A DNA stretch of 64,000 bases, from contig JABCPU010000028.1 in NCBI GenBank assembly GCA_016800925.1, positions 124,001 to 188,000 on the forward strand, in the 5' to 3' direction. Both the position numbers and the translations under genes were made by a program. How positions within the stretch are numbered: position 1 is the first letter of the stretch; each line of letters starts with the position of its first letter. The notes under the pieces are model-generated. The model ran no database searches, had not been told where the DNA came from, and saw only the letters and a program-made list of their open reading frames with translations. This DNA is from Suillus spraguei. Taxonomy: Eukaryota; Basidiomycota; Agaricomycetes; Boletales; Suillaceae. Positions 1 to 12,200 of this stretch are shown here, piece by piece.

Positions 1-200
1 TTGTGCATTTGGTGGTGGTAAAGCAGCGGCGTACGCAATTGCGACGTTGATGATGACATTGAGTGCAAGTTTGATGGTGACCATCACGAGGAAAATCCTT
101 AAGCTTTCGAACTCGGAGATAACTTGCAACCTGGCGGCGAAAGCTTTATACTGAAATTGTGCGTGTCCACATGCTGTAGCCTGAAGCAGGGTGTTGTATG
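1..200 (-). CDS. Partial membrane protein, runs off the window start
   Basis: The minus strand reads open from about position 200 to 1 and encodes a hydrophobic stretch (IFLVMVTIKLALNVIINVAI) followed by AYAAALPPP. This resembles one helix of the multi-helix membrane proteins common in agaricomycetes, but too little is present to name a family. No start or stop is visible; the remainder lies outside the window. A possible exon start follows an AG near 152. Function unknown. Confidence 0.3.
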
Positions 201-1024
201 TAAAGTTCCAACAGGGCGATCATGATGGCGCACGAGTTATGCCCAAGAGAGTATAACGAGCATCAAGTCGGTCTCGTCAATTAGGGATATGCTGTGGGAG
301 GCTGTGGGTCGATGAGCTGGGAGGATAGCGGAAATGAATCTGAATTAGCTGAAAGGGTCGCGGGTCCAACATTGACTCAGGCCTCAGGGTCATCGTGATC
401 TGAGATCCTCTGTATCATAACATACGTTGAGATTGGAAACACGTTGTCAATTAGTGCCCAGACACCCATCGTAAGACTTGGCATCATTGCGGATGGGTAG
501 TCACTAGGAGTCTGCATTAACAAACATGATTTGGCAAGAACTTGCTCCGAGTCTGATCGATATTAGCTGGGACCAGCATAGTCGTCGATCTCCATCCCTC
601 ATAGCAGATATTTGCTGAGCGTCGTGCATATAAATTACCGCCCGAAAGTTCTGGACCAGGTCTGGAACATCAACACGGGTGACTCCTTCCCGTAAGCAAA
701 AATAACGCAAGACAGAAAATAATTTCACGCTTTAGGAACGTGTGCCGCGATGAAATTCTGAGTCAACAAGGACGATCTTACCCAGTGGCTGGCGCCGTGG
801 TCCTCGTTTTGCTGTCGTCGTTTGCATCCCCACGAGACTCGAAGCTTGAGTGAGGACAATTAACTTTACACTTGCTTTACACCGGGTCTACCCGAAGCCC
901 GCCTGTGACCCCTTCACCAAATATTGCGGTCCCGCCAAGAAATTTTCATTCTCCAACCCTACCTTCTACTTTTGTACCATGACAGCAATTCATAGATGAG
1001 TTGATTGAGCCTTCAGGGCCCTTT
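201..1024. other. No gene recognised
   Basis: Only short open frames with no family resemblance occur here. I see no tRNA, repeat or conserved motif. Confidence 0.4.
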
Positions 1025-1375
1025 TCATTGCAACGGTTTGGCATGAAAGTCCAGAACGGCGACGACCGATGCCCGCGACCGTCGGACCCTTGGCATGTAA
1101 AAAGATGTTTTCGAGAAGTACAAGGTGAGCATTCGTTGAGTTGTCTCTGATTGATACTCCACTCGTGAGTCGTCAGTATTAAATTGTACTACGACAGCTC
1201 TGGTAATGCATATAATCACGACCGAACTAAGATGTAGAAACCGCACTCCGGGATCGCACACAAAGCCCGTGATCGTAATGAAGGCCTGATCGTTCTGGCT
1301 TGCCAGTAAAACTCGCCACGGGGTACTCATCGTGGATTTGGAAGGGGTTGCGCACGGAAAAGGTATTGTCATCAT
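1025..1375 (-). mobile_element. Harbinger-type transposase remnant (N-terminal scrap)
   Basis: A minus-strand frame contains TPWRVLLASQNDQAFITITG. It closely parallels TPWKVLYDSQHDRAFITTMG in the better preserved transposase fragment at 28797-29363. After this segment the similarity is lost and no DDE catalytic region follows. I read it as a decayed N-terminal piece of the same PIF/Harbinger-like (DDE_Tnp_4-type) transposase family. Family naming is from recall of basidiomycete proteins, not from a search. Confidence 0.4.
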
Positions 1376-2507
1376 AGTTGATATCTGTCGATGTGTTCTT
1401 GTCGAGTCAGCTTGGTTCCCACCAGTACAGCAGCTGCAACAATAAGTTCTTCGTTACTGATTATACTTCTATATCTATGTTGTTTTGCAGTGCTTCATAT
1501 AACGACACAAGATATCAAACGTTGAATGGTTTATAACGATAGCATATCCTCCACGTCCGGACTACGACTTCAAACCGAGAACGTTCCAGTCCATCCATGT
1601 GCTATGCGACTCTCGTTATTCTTTCAAAAACCATACCGATTCAGATCGTCGCTGATTCGATTTTCGTGCCTTTTTCTCTCTCCATTCTATGCTACCCTGT
1701 CAGGTGCAACGCCACTTCCTTCTGCCTCCGTTTTCACATAGTAGTCGTTCGATCTGTCCATACTGAGGACCCTTACCGTTTCGATAAGCAGCTCATGTAC
1801 AGTCCCTATTCACGGGGGAGACGATCCAATCCTATATTCCGCTCATCCAGTGGACGTCCTAGAAAGCCTCAAGAAAGTATTCTCGCGCACTACGTCTTTT
1901 CCGTTCGTTATTCTCAAGCATTTCTATTTATGTACGTTAATCTGTTCCTCGCCGCTATCTTCCTCGGTCGCCTCATAACCACTCTTCCCCATCAAACCCA
2001 GCTTTACAGGTGATTCAACGTTCAACGTCAAGATTGATTTACGACTACTGCATAGAAAGAGAATATGGTTCAACAGTGATACTATCATGTGCACTTGATA
2101 GACCCACTGGTACGCTGGTAGTACGTGAATCACAGCCAGACAAAAATGAAAGGCCTCTCATTCTACGTGCGTCGAACTTGCATAGAATATAATATAACTA
2201 TACTCATCAGACTAAATGAATTTCAGTGAGATTCAGAAGGGCTTGCACTGGCATAGCTTGCTGTACTGCATCATGATGCTGTTAGTTCTCAAGACACTCA
2301 CGATGAAGAGAAGATGGCTGGCACGTTCTTGTCCATTCTTGCACTGGCGTGTCTTGCGAATGGCATTTATTCCCCAATGCCTTTTGTCTTCTGATCTACG
2401 AAAACGTGGACAAGTCGACCCAGAGCGTCCTACAGCATTCCACACTTCGCAGGGCTTGATTGGAAAATGGTTACAAATGTATTGGTTGGTGCATACATCA
2501 GAATTGA
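1376..2507. other. No gene recognised
   Basis: Several short open frames on both strands (up to 138 codons) show no domain, signal peptide or splice logic I trust. Probably intergenic or heavily decayed DNA. Confidence 0.4.
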
Positions 2508-3684
2508 TTAGACCACTGCCACTTGACCAGCTGCAATGCTGTCTTTGAACACCTGTAAGCTTGACGAATCATTTTCGGACACCGAGGTGCTGACTTCTCC
2601 ATGAGGAATATACCCCCGATCAGCGTCAAAGAGGACATATCTGCAATCGCTATTGTTGACGACGAGCTCTGTCAAGTTGGTAAGCTCGGCAGCCCATCGT
2701 TGCCAAATGGCGGACCACTGCCTGATAATAGTTGCTGGGTCCGGTACGTAGCATGCGCATGATTGCAGCTCAAGTCGCTGCAGGGTATCCTTGTGACGAA
2801 GGACAAACTCCTCAACGCCATCAAAGGAGGGCGTATGATCGAAAATGATATTTTCGAGCACAAGGGATTTAAGGGATGGATAGTAGAATGAAGAAAGCCG
2901 AGTAGCGAGGCTATGGTAGGCGCCCTGGGGGCTACGTAGCACAATTGATTTCAGAGTGGGATTGGAGGGAGGTAAGAGTGCTCCAAGTGAACCGTTGATG
3001 TCATTTGAAGCTGACCAAGCACTGACTTCAGCGTTAGACACAACGGACACAGAAATATGCAACAAGGGCGAGTCTGTGAGGGACGAGACGAAGTCGTAGC
3101 TAGTGGTGGGCAAAATCACATTGTTGAGAGACAAGGTGGTCATGCGAGATGTCTTCATGCCGTGGTGAATGGCGTGAAGGAGGGTGAGTTGCCGATTTAT
3201 GAACCAGAATGGGTTCTCGCAGACTTCTCTCCCTGACTCATTGCAGAAAAATGACGGCCAAAAGTTGAGCACAACACTTTCAATCCTCGGAAGAGCGGTT
3301 ATTCCGCAAAATGCATTGGTCAGTTCTTCTTCAAGCTCACTGACAGCATCCGCAGAATCTATGCGCACAACGTTAATTAGACTGCATGAAGTGTGGAAGA
3401 GTGGAAATTGACTTGCCTTCGTTATCGGATGGAAGCCGGAAGCGTTCATTGTCACGAGAATCGTAGACGACTTCTCGAACATGTATAGAAAGGTTTGCGG
3501 CACCTATGATTTTGCGGAAATTCTGCGCACTCTGTATACTATTTTTGATGTGAAGCTTGTTGAATGCGCGGGGAGTGAGGAGCTCTCTATATGACCGGTT
3601 CAAGCTGCGTAAATGAAGAAGATCAACTGTCGCGGAAACGTCCTGAAGGATGATGCTGATAAGTTCGATGGGTAGATCTCGCAT
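2508..3684 (-). CDS. F-box-like protein, two exons, GC-AG intron
   Basis: Exons 3684-3417 and 3358-2508 join into 372 residues; the lengths sum to 1119 nt, exactly 373 codons. The N-terminus (LPIELISIILQDV, then LLHLRSLNRSYRELLTPRAF) is a typical fungal F-box helix set, which binds Skp1 in SCF ubiquitin ligases. The rest is a leucine-rich, repeat-like region typical of agaricomycete F-box proteins that select substrates. The 58 nt intron starts with GC in the strong context AG|GCAAGT and ends CGCATAG; no GT donor gives an open joined frame. The start is the first Met before the F-box. The substrate is unknown, and these genes form very large, fast-evolving families in these fungi. Reading as an F-box protein is confident for the first 50 residues only. 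Confidence 0.75.
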
Positions 3685-4576
3685 TGTGTAGAGCCTTGAA
3701 AGGGGGGCTAAGACTGGTTCAGTGAGTCTGGAAAAGATTCTATTCTATTCTTATAGGCGTAACCGTACGGCAAGATGACAAGAATTCCTATTTTGAAATG
3801 AATGTAATACGTGGATTCTTGAAATTCGGACGCACCACCGGGTATCATGGGTTCAAGTGTAAAATGGAGAAAGTGATTCTCCTCCCTTTCTGATCTATCA
3901 ATATTACTACCATCGCTCCCCAGTTCAAAAATAGAAGACAATCGTATGATATCAATGAAATAATATTTTACTGATGAGTCATGCCTCAGATAAGTATTTC
4001 TTGCTTTAACTTTGCACTGGTTGTTAGGCACTCGTATAAGGCAAGCGGGGCCCTCCAGCTCAATGCTCGGAGGACTTTTTAAACCGGGAAGTGACAGCTC
4101 CTTGGAGAAACAGTCTTGTTAAGAGATATACGAGCGAAAGACGAAAGATGACGTGACGACTAATGTTCTAGGAGGTGAGCACATTATTATTTTTGGTACA
4201 TTCCGAATCTCCGCTACATTGACGCACGGATCATGTCACAGGTAAGTTTACTGATACAACAAACAGAAATGTACGTATAGTATAAAGTACGATCTTCTAG
4301 GAACGAGGAAAGTCCTCACAACGCGCACCCTATCTGATTTTGATCCCGTCTACTTTGCTGCCCGTCATCGCATTCACGCCCTCACCGAGTTTCTCGTTGT
4401 TGAAGACTCGGCAGCTGTGCGTCTGATGGAGTGATCAGCTGCATCATGGCGTGTTTAAAATGATGAACTGTGGGGAATGAATTACTTACAAACAAGTGCT
4501 GACGGTCTCTCCGATCTCTTTACAGCAGTATGGCTAGAAGTGGAATACTGAGCCAAAGTCACTTGGAGCATGAAAG
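3685..4576. other. No gene recognised
   Basis: No convincing gene. A plus-strand stretch near 4310-4435 reads like protein for about 45 codons (TRTLSDFDPVYFAARHRIHA), but has no partner exon I can define. Confidence 0.35.
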
Positions 4577-4752
4577 GGGCTCCAGTGGAGCGCGCACATG
4601 CGTCGCATTCTGCTACACAGCGGAAAGCAAAGTTTGACATCTACTTGCCAGAAAGACCGAGCCCAGACTACAGGCGGCGAATGTTCATTACTGCTGTAAA
4701 GAGATCCGAGAGCGAGACGCATGTGCGCGCTCCACTAGTTCTGGAGCCTGTA
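4577..4752. repeat. Inverted repeat with about 27 bp arms
   Basis: The left arm (4577-4602) carries GGCTCCAG then TGGAGCGCGCACATGCGTC. The right arm (4717-4752) carries its reverse complement, with a six-base interruption (AACTAG) between the two blocks. The spacer is about 115 bp. This may be a small fold-back element or the stem of a structured RNA; no target-site duplication is obvious. Confidence 0.6.
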
Positions 4753-5041
4753 CAGACGAGGCGATAGAATATACCACTAAAGCCCCCCTTTGTCGCTTTA
4801 CTCTTTGTATCCGAGATCATCATGACGCCGGAAGAGTTCGAAAGTCTCCAATCATTGCAATGACATCAGCTGCTCCTTCCAATGCATTATGCTGCAAATA
4901 AATAAGGACCGTCCGCAGGCGAGCGGAGCGCTTGTAGCTCCGCACGTCTTGATTGGCCACTGGCCGGCGGGTTTACATAAAAGTGGCCAACGCCGAGTCT
5001 TCAAAACAGAATTCAGTAGCTTCATCATCACTAATACATAT

Positions 5042-6895
5042 TCTTCTCCAGCAATAACATTTTCTTCCGCTCCCAGTACATCCAAATAGACATCGGCCTT
5101 AGAAGCGGATCTCAAAGCCTTTATCTGTCGCTATCGTGAACTACTCTGAGAGGAACGCAACCCAGAGATCGAGCGAAGCGCTCTGCTGCTCACAAACTGC
5201 GGCCCAAAACTTCTGGAGCAAAAAGGGCTCGCGCTGGGGAGTCTTGGTGTGGTTGGAATCAACATAGGCTTAGGCGGGAAAACGTGTGGTGTCATTCATT
5301 CCCTCCTGCCTTTCGCTTTCCTGATTGCAGTTTTACGGAAAAGCGTAGATTAGTCGAACTGGAGCATCCTACAGCGCTTCACACTTCACAATCATTTCCT
5401 CCTCATAACTTCAGGTATGTCAGATCGCATACACGTAAATATGGTAGTTTAGACCAGGAGACCTCGCTCGCATCGAAGAGAATGTATCTTCGAGTGCTGC
5501 TGCCAAAAAATCTGCAGAAAGTAGGAAGGTGCACCTGCTGGAACTGAAAGCTGCTGTACTGAAGAAGGTGTGGTATACAAAGTACAAGGACGCGCCTTCG
5601 GTCGGCTCAAAGTTCTTAGATTTTATAGTAGCAAGTCATGAAAAACAACATTTGCGCAGTCATTGCTTTTCGTTCGTCTCTCCGAATAGACACAAATAGT
5701 GTCTCTTCGCGTTCTGACTCTCGACAGCGCAGTGTATGATTGACCGTGTGCAAAAGGATCTGTGCGAAGGTCGAGCACGGTTACACTCTCGTACGCCTTG
5801 CACACCCACTTAATTCGATAATTTTGTCGTATCTAGGATAGAAGCAGCGGACTCGCATATTTTGTTGAGGAGCGGCAACATATTGAGAGAAAAAGCACTG
5901 CGTGAAACTTCACCTGCAATGATGACAGTTGGAAAAGCGCGAGCCCCATCAGGAAGAGGTTGTAAGTCCTATCCGATATCAAACAAAACAAAAAGGAAAG
6001 TGACGTACATCATTGGCAAAGAGATGAAGAGAATGCGCAGACTTGCCATCGTCATCAATGATAGGTCCAACAGTTGTCCTCGTATCCAATAGATAGATGC
6101 CGTCTTCAACAGATGCGGCGTTGGCACCAAAAGTGAACACACGAATATCACCCATTTCCGGTGTGGTGATGAAGCCGTCGTACCGCCAGTAATTCTTTTT
6201 GTCGATTTGATACCTGCTTCCGTTCTGAAGACCGACGACGCCGTGAAATGATGTAGAGGTCGTCATGGTAATCAAGAAAGAACTGTTAATAGGAGAGAAT
6301 TATGATGACGTCAGCGTTCGCAACTCGGGGTGGACGCAATAGCACCCGAGCCGGCGATTATACGTAAGCTCCCAAATAGGTGTCAGATACCTGCATCGTC
6401 ATTGTAGTGGACCCTTGCAGATTCCAGATCAGATGATCTTGAACCTTCCTGAGCGTTGTCGAGTGCTTAAGTTGGCCACTTATGACAGATAGTCGCGCTG
6501 TTCTTTTTCCATACGAGTGTTTCAAACTTTACCATACATAAAAATAAATGAAACGCTTAACCAATTAGAAAAATTCAAACCAACCAACCATATAACTCCA
6601 CTATCCCAACTACTAACAACAGTTGAAATAGTCCAGTGACAAAGGTGACTATGAGCTGGCACCTCTCATCCGAGTTTTACTTGCCATCTTCTGAAAAGAT
6701 TCCTATTTCGGGGCTCAAGTTCTTCGATGAATATCTGAATCCGAGCCAGCAACAGGCTGTCAAGTTCGCTCTTGAATCCCGAAAAGTTGCTTGTATCCAT
6801 GGTCTACATGGCAAAGCTGGTGGTCCTCCCACTCAGTATAATCCCCTGATGACAATAACAGGGACAAGGAAAAAACATCCCAGGTTAGTGTAGCA
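5042..6895 (+). pseudogene. Dead partial copy of the IGHMBP2-like helicase gene
   Basis: 5042-5585 matches 9132-9707 and 6368-6895 matches 9751-10290, so this is a direct duplicate of the first third of the helicase gene at 9205-12413. It is not functional. The start codon region is missing (GCCTTAGAAGCGGAT against GGATATGGCATCAGAAGCGGAT). A TGA replaces the reading frame just after the first conserved helix. The Walker A segment reads GLHGK and GTRKKHP instead of GPPG and GTGKTHT. The intron donor after the Tyr-Asp-Arg block is lost. An unrelated 780 bp insert sits at the position of intron 3 (see 5586-6367). Everything downstream of the Walker A motif is absent. The copies are still about 85-90% alike by eye, suggesting a fairly recent duplication. 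Confidence 0.8.
5586..6367 (-). mobile_element. Pif1/Helitron-type helicase remnant inserted in a helicase intron
   Basis: The minus strand at 5805-5623 encodes VTVLDLRTDPFAHGQSYTAL followed by SRVRTRRDT. This matches the C-terminal motif VI region (FAHGQ.Y.ALSRVR) of Pif1-like helicases carried by Helitron transposons. Further upstream on the same strand (6275-5979) is a 98-codon open frame, unrecognised, which may belong to the same element. The insert lies within what corresponds to intron 3 of the flanking helicase copy. I could not define clean 5'-TC and CTRR-3' Helitron ends, so this may be a truncated copy. A chromosomal Pif1 fragment is the alternative. Confidence 0.55.
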
Positions 6896-7398
6896 AGCGT
6901 TGCTGGGGAGAGCGGTTGTCCACATTGCGACCGTCCCCGACTTCTTAGCAGAACAAAGATTTTGTCAGACGCAAACGACACGTAAAATTTTCGCCCGTTA
7001 CGTCATGTATGACCAAGGAGCGCCCCATGTTGCTATCAAATGTTAGAAACCGACCATGAATTAGTCACGGAACCCTAGGCTACAAGTTCGAGCTGCAACC
7101 TATCTTTGTATTCCCTGCATATGTGTCGTGCATCAAGGCTGTCCCCGAATGGCGGAAAGTGGCTTGCTGCTGATCGGTGGGCTTATGCACCACGAAGGTG
7201 AGTTATAGTGCTCTATATATCTACCTCTTTACAAATGATTGCGCAGGGTCCATAACACAGCTTCAATTTTCCTCTCGCTTGCATCTTCTCTCAGCGTCTG
7301 AAGACAGTTCCATTGTGCCTGTTTCGTGCACACGACTGGGTCGTGCTTCATCCGTATGTTGCTTTGCGTCGGAAAAACGATCCCTTGGCAATTCCATA
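6896..7398. other. No gene recognised
   Basis: Sequence between the dead helicase copy and the 3' end of the protease gene. I see nothing beyond chance open frames. Confidence 0.4.
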
Positions 7399-8892
7399 TT
7401 AGTTAGTGGTGGCATCAGTGAACGGGGTCGTGGCAAAACCGATCCAGAAATTGTAGCCATCTAACACAGTGTAAAAGCGCTGCATAAATGTGTAGCCAGT
7501 AATAAAGTCAAGCTTATAGCCAGTGTCCCTGCCCATGTCGGTAATGATGAGATATATGCATTGTCCTCGCCACCATCAAGCTTGCCGTTGAGAGGACGAG
7601 GCCAGATTTGGGCGTTACGGGTGAGACTGAGGATTTTCTATGCAAAATGGTGAACAAGGGGTGTGAGGGCTGACTGAATTGACGCACGTTGTCAATATGG
7701 AAGTCCAAGGGCTGCAGGGCATCGTACTGGTCAGAGGTAATACGGAGAAGCCCAGTCGCCTGATCGGGAGTAGCGCCGGTTGCAGCCCGGTACCTGCCAT
7801 AGGCGTCTATCGAACGCCGATTAGACCATTAGTACTTGCGGCACTCTAAATACATACCGGAGGCAATAGAAATAAAGGTGCTGCCAGTATCGACGACACC
7901 AGCAGTGGGGAACAAGATATCCGTGGTACCGTAAGTGATGCTCTGATCGATACCCCAGTAGTTCGCTGAGGGGAGGACGGCGGTGACAGCACTGAAACAA
8001 CATAATTACTAAGAGTCTGGATTGATCTAGGAGCTGAGGTAGCTTACGTGTATATAATTTCACTAGTGAGCTTGGTATAGTCAGGTTCACCAAAGGCGAG
8101 CTCCCCGACATAGGTGTCTAGATCCTCAGTGATGGGCTGGAAAAAGATACCAACAAGGTTCTGATCAATGGCGTCTGCCTTAACCAGGTAGTCAGTAAAA
8201 GTCGGGTACGTGTCAGTCGGGCTATTATTATTTTCCAGGGTGTTGATTGTCAACTCTTGAAGCCCGATACCAAGGATACCGTCATATTTGACGTTCCTCG
8301 AAGTAGAAGCAACAGCGAGTGGGTACTTAGTGATGGTGAGCCCACCACCAAGAGTGACGGTATCGAGGAATAAAGTTCCTATAGATCATTGTAGTATTTT
8401 CAACTTATAATATTGTGTATGCCATACCAGAGAAGGAGGCAACAGCACCCCCTGAACACCATAGGTTTCCTCTATACGCTGTCCAGTGCTGACACTGCTG
8501 CTAGTTGGCACGTATGGAGTGGAGGCGCCAATCCATGTGACCGAGCTACCGGTATCGACAATCAAGTTGTCTTCAATAATATATGAGCGGCCGAATGTTT
8601 TCTCAGTGTTGAACTACTAACAGGTTCTGGGGGGGCTGCCAACGCCAAATGCTACGATGTATTCATCGAAACCCAATCGCGTAGAAATGCTTTCAGCATG
8701 TCGGCCATGTATATTATAGTCCCTGAGGGCCGCCACACGAGCTTTATCGTGTTGCACGAGGTTAATAGTAGCATTGGAGAAGTTTAGCCTTTTGATAAGG
8801 GGGAGGGTGATGGGGGAATTGCGAACTTCAACGGGCGATCCCGTGATTGACAAAACCAAGAGAAGTGTCGACAAGGATGCACTGAGGAACAT
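7399..8892 (-). CDS. Secreted pepsin-like aspartic protease (polyporopepsin type), two frame faults
   Basis: Six exons: 8892-8622, 8570-8428, 8378-8048, 7991-7858, 7806-7688, 7637-7399; introns 49-56 nt, all GT-AG. An N-terminal signal peptide (LSTLLLVLSIT) is followed by a propeptide and the mature A1-family enzyme. Both catalytic aspartates are present: NLIVDTGSS near residue 96 and GVVDTGSTF near residue 282. Family members are secreted acid proteases that cut proteins outside the cell. The exon sum is 1237 nt, two short of 413 codons. The frame breaks in a run of five C at 8448-8452 and near 7557 (GCATATAT where a frame-keeping GCAATATAT is expected). Both could be assembly errors; if real, the gene is dead. 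A TATA-like box (TATATAATGG) lies about 60 bp upstream. A second, worse damaged copy with a similar promoter sits at 44651-46107. Confidence 0.85.
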
Positions 8893-9204
8893 GCCTTACT
8901 GGAAAGTAATATCATGCTCAGTAGCCTTGCAGTAGCCCATTATATACTTCAAGTTATGCGCCAGCGAACGCGATGACCGTGGTAGTGAAGCCATGGTCGG
9001 GCGTAGAGGATATATGATCCTTACATATGAATGTGAACCACTGGACGAAATTCAAGACTATGACAAACAGATGACAACGAAAATAAAATGGGAATCAAAG
9101 ATCCGTTGTGATCAAGCCTTCAGTCCTGGAATATATTCCTCTCCGACAATAGATAACATTTTCTTCCGCTGCCAGCACATCCAAATAGACCCCAGGCCTT
9201 GGAT
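8893..9204. promoter_or_regulatory. Divergent promoter region of protease and helicase
   Basis: About 310 bp separates the start codons of the two divergent genes. On the minus strand, AAGTATATAATGGGC near 8936-8950 is a good TATA box for the protease; its second copy at 44605 has the same arrangement. From 9132 onward the sequence is also present at 5042, so the duplication included helicase upstream DNA. Confidence 0.5.
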
Positions 9205-12200
9205 ATGGCATCAGAAGCGGATCTCAAAGCCTTTATCGGTCGCCATCGTGAACTACTCTCAAAGGAACGCAGTGCAGAGATCGAGCGAAGCGCTCTGCTG
9301 CTCACGAACTGCGGCCCAAAACTTCTGGAGCAAAAAGGGCTCGCGCTGGGGAGTCTTGGTGTGGTTGGAGTCAACATAGGCTTAGGCGGGAAAACGTGTG
9401 ATGTCATTCATTCCCTCCTGCCGTTCGCTTTCCTGATTGCAGTTTTACGGAAAAGCGCAGATTAGTCGAACTAGAGCGTCCTACAGCGTTTCACACTTCA
9501 CAATCATTTCCTCCTCATAACTTCAGGTATGTCAGATTGCATACTTGTAAATCTGGTAGTTTAGGTTTCAGAAAGACCAGGAGACCTCGCTCGCATCGAA
9601 GAGAATGCATCTTCGAGTACTGCTGCCAAAAAATCTGCAAAAAGTAAGAAGGCTACATCTGCTGGAACTGAAAGCTCCCGTACTGCAGAGGGTGTGGTAT
9701 ACAAAGTATGGCGTTGTGCAGTTTAGTTAGGCGGTTACTGATTTGCGCACTCCCAAATAGGTGTCAGATACCCGCATCGTCATTGCAGTGGACCCTTCAG
9801 ATTCCAGATCAGACGATCTTGACCTTCCTGAGCGTTGTCAAGTGGTCAAGTTGGCAATAGCATCACTTATGACAGGTAGTTGCGTCGTTCTTTTTTCCAT
9901 GCGAATATTTAAAATTGCACCCTATCTAAGAATGGATAAAGCGCTTGACCAATTGGAAAAAATTTGCATTCCTTCGTCAAGACAGGCAAGTAAACCATAT
10001 AACTCCGCTATCCCGGCTGCTAACAACAGCCGAAATAGTCCAGTGACAAAGGCGACTATGAGCTGACACCTCTCATCCGAGTTTTACTTGGAATATCACC
10101 ACCTTCTGAAAAGATTCCTATTTCGGAGCTCAAGTTCTTCGACGAATATCTGAATCTGAGCCAGCAACAGGCTGTCAAGTTCGCTCTTGAATCTCGGGAA
10201 GTTGCTTGTATCCATGGTCCACCTGGTAAAGCTGCCGGTCCTTCCACTCAGTATAAACACCTCATGACAATAACAGGGACAGGGAAAACCCACACCTTGA
10301 TTGAAATAATACGACAACTTACCTCTCCTTCGGAGCATAGCGTCAATGAGAAACAGAAGCGCATCCTTGTGTGTGGCGCTTCCAACCTATCTGTCGACAA
10401 CATCCTAGAGCGTCTTCTTGCCATACCACTTCCTGAGAAGGGAAAGAGAACGCCCTTTACAGCTACCCGCATAGGCCATCCCGCACGCGTAATGGCTAAT
10501 CAGGGCGTCTTAGAAGCAACGCTAGAAGTGAAGGCTAACAAGAGTGATCAAGTAATTCTGCTTCAGCATCTGATAATGTTACTGATGCTGAAACTTTGAG
10601 TTAGGCCGCACTTGCAAAGGATGTCAAATCTGAGATTGAATCAACACTCGACGTGCTTGCTGGGAAGGGGAAAGGCTCCAAGAAACCGAGGGGTTTGGAA
10701 CGGAAGAAGATGTGGGAGGAGGTAAAGGCTCTCAGGAAGGAGTGAGCACAGATCCTTACTCGGACTCGGTGTGCGTACTTACTATTGGTCTAGATACAGG
10801 CAGCGCGAAGGCGGAGTTGTCAAGACTGTTCTCGGGGAGTCTCAGGTATGACCTGTAATACTATCATGAGTTACTAGGATGATTATTGGTTAACTGCAGG
10901 TCGTTCTTGCTACATGTCATTCTGCTGGTAGTAGACAACTTCGTGACCACAAGTTTGATGTAGTCATTATTGACGAAGCAACACAAGCGCTCGAAGCAGT
11001 AAGCAGATTCTATTCCAGGCGGCAGTCATTAATATGCTTGCAGGTGTGCTGGATCCCAATTTTCAAGGCAAGAAAGCTTATACTGGCAGGAGACCCAATG
11101 CAATTGCCACCCACAATTCTCTCTATCGATAATCGCAAGAAAAAAATATCGGAGACTGTGTCACCTAAAAAAAGCGCAAGTACTGTGAATGATCAGAAAT
11201 CGCCAGAGTCGACAACATTAAAACCTCAGCTGCCCGAAGAAGACGAGGGTACGAGTCCCAGTGATGCAGATTCCGAAGCGGAATCGGTGAAAGGAGATGA
11301 AATCATAGAGCAAGACACAACAATTGAAATGTCTGAAGGAGGATCACAGTCGAATGCCAAGCCTGAAAAAAAAATCCAAAAGGAGGCAAAGAAACGAACT
11401 GGCTTGCGGCCACCTCGTACATTAGAAACAACACTCTTTGACCGGCTCGAAAGGATGTATGGTCCAGATATAAAGCGCTTGCTCAATATTCAATACCGGT
11501 AAGATACAAGTCATACTCAAGTTGCACTTAAGCGGTTCACAACGTACATCTCTAGTATGCACTCACAGATTTGCCAGTTTCCTTCCAAAACGCTCTACGC
11601 ATCAAAGCTTGTGTCCCATCAATCTGTAAGATCGCATCTCCTCAAGGACCTACCCACTACTAGTACTTTTACTTCCTCTGAAGACGAGGACACCATCAAA
11701 GAAACACTGGGAACGCCAGTCGTGTTTTATGACACTGCGGGTTGTGAATACTTTGAGCGAGTAGACGGAGATAACGACGAAGGCAGCCGCTGCAATGAGA
11801 ACGAAGCAGCCGTGGTGTCAAAATGGGTGGAAAGGCTGGTGGGAGCTGGATTGCTGCCATCACAAATTGCTCTGATCACTCCGTATGGGGCCTTCTTCCG
11901 AGCTGAGATATGCAAGTCGGACTTATCATTATGAACTAGGTACCAAGCACAGGTTACTCTTCTCACTTCCTTGCTTAGACCAGTTTATGGTCTTGAGCTC
12001 GAGATCGGGACAGTTGATGGGATGCAGGGGCGAGAGAAAGATGCTGTCATTATCAGCTTAGTGCGTAGTAACGATAAGGTGCGATTTGTCCTCTCTACTG
12101 TGCTTTCCATTGAACGTTTCCAGCGCGAAGTTGGGTTTCTCAAAGAGAAGAGACGTATGAATGGTGTGTAAAATTATTTCCATAGGGACATTAATCACCC

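Noticed and set aside
1597..2013. A 138-codon plus-strand ORF
   Set aside because: No domain, no conserved composition, and no splice logic; overlapped by equally long frames on the other strand.
11883..11939. A lost splice donor in the helicase gene at the ITPY block
   Set aside because: Using the donor CC|GTATGG two bases earlier gives a clean GT-AG intron and the expected TPYQAQ.
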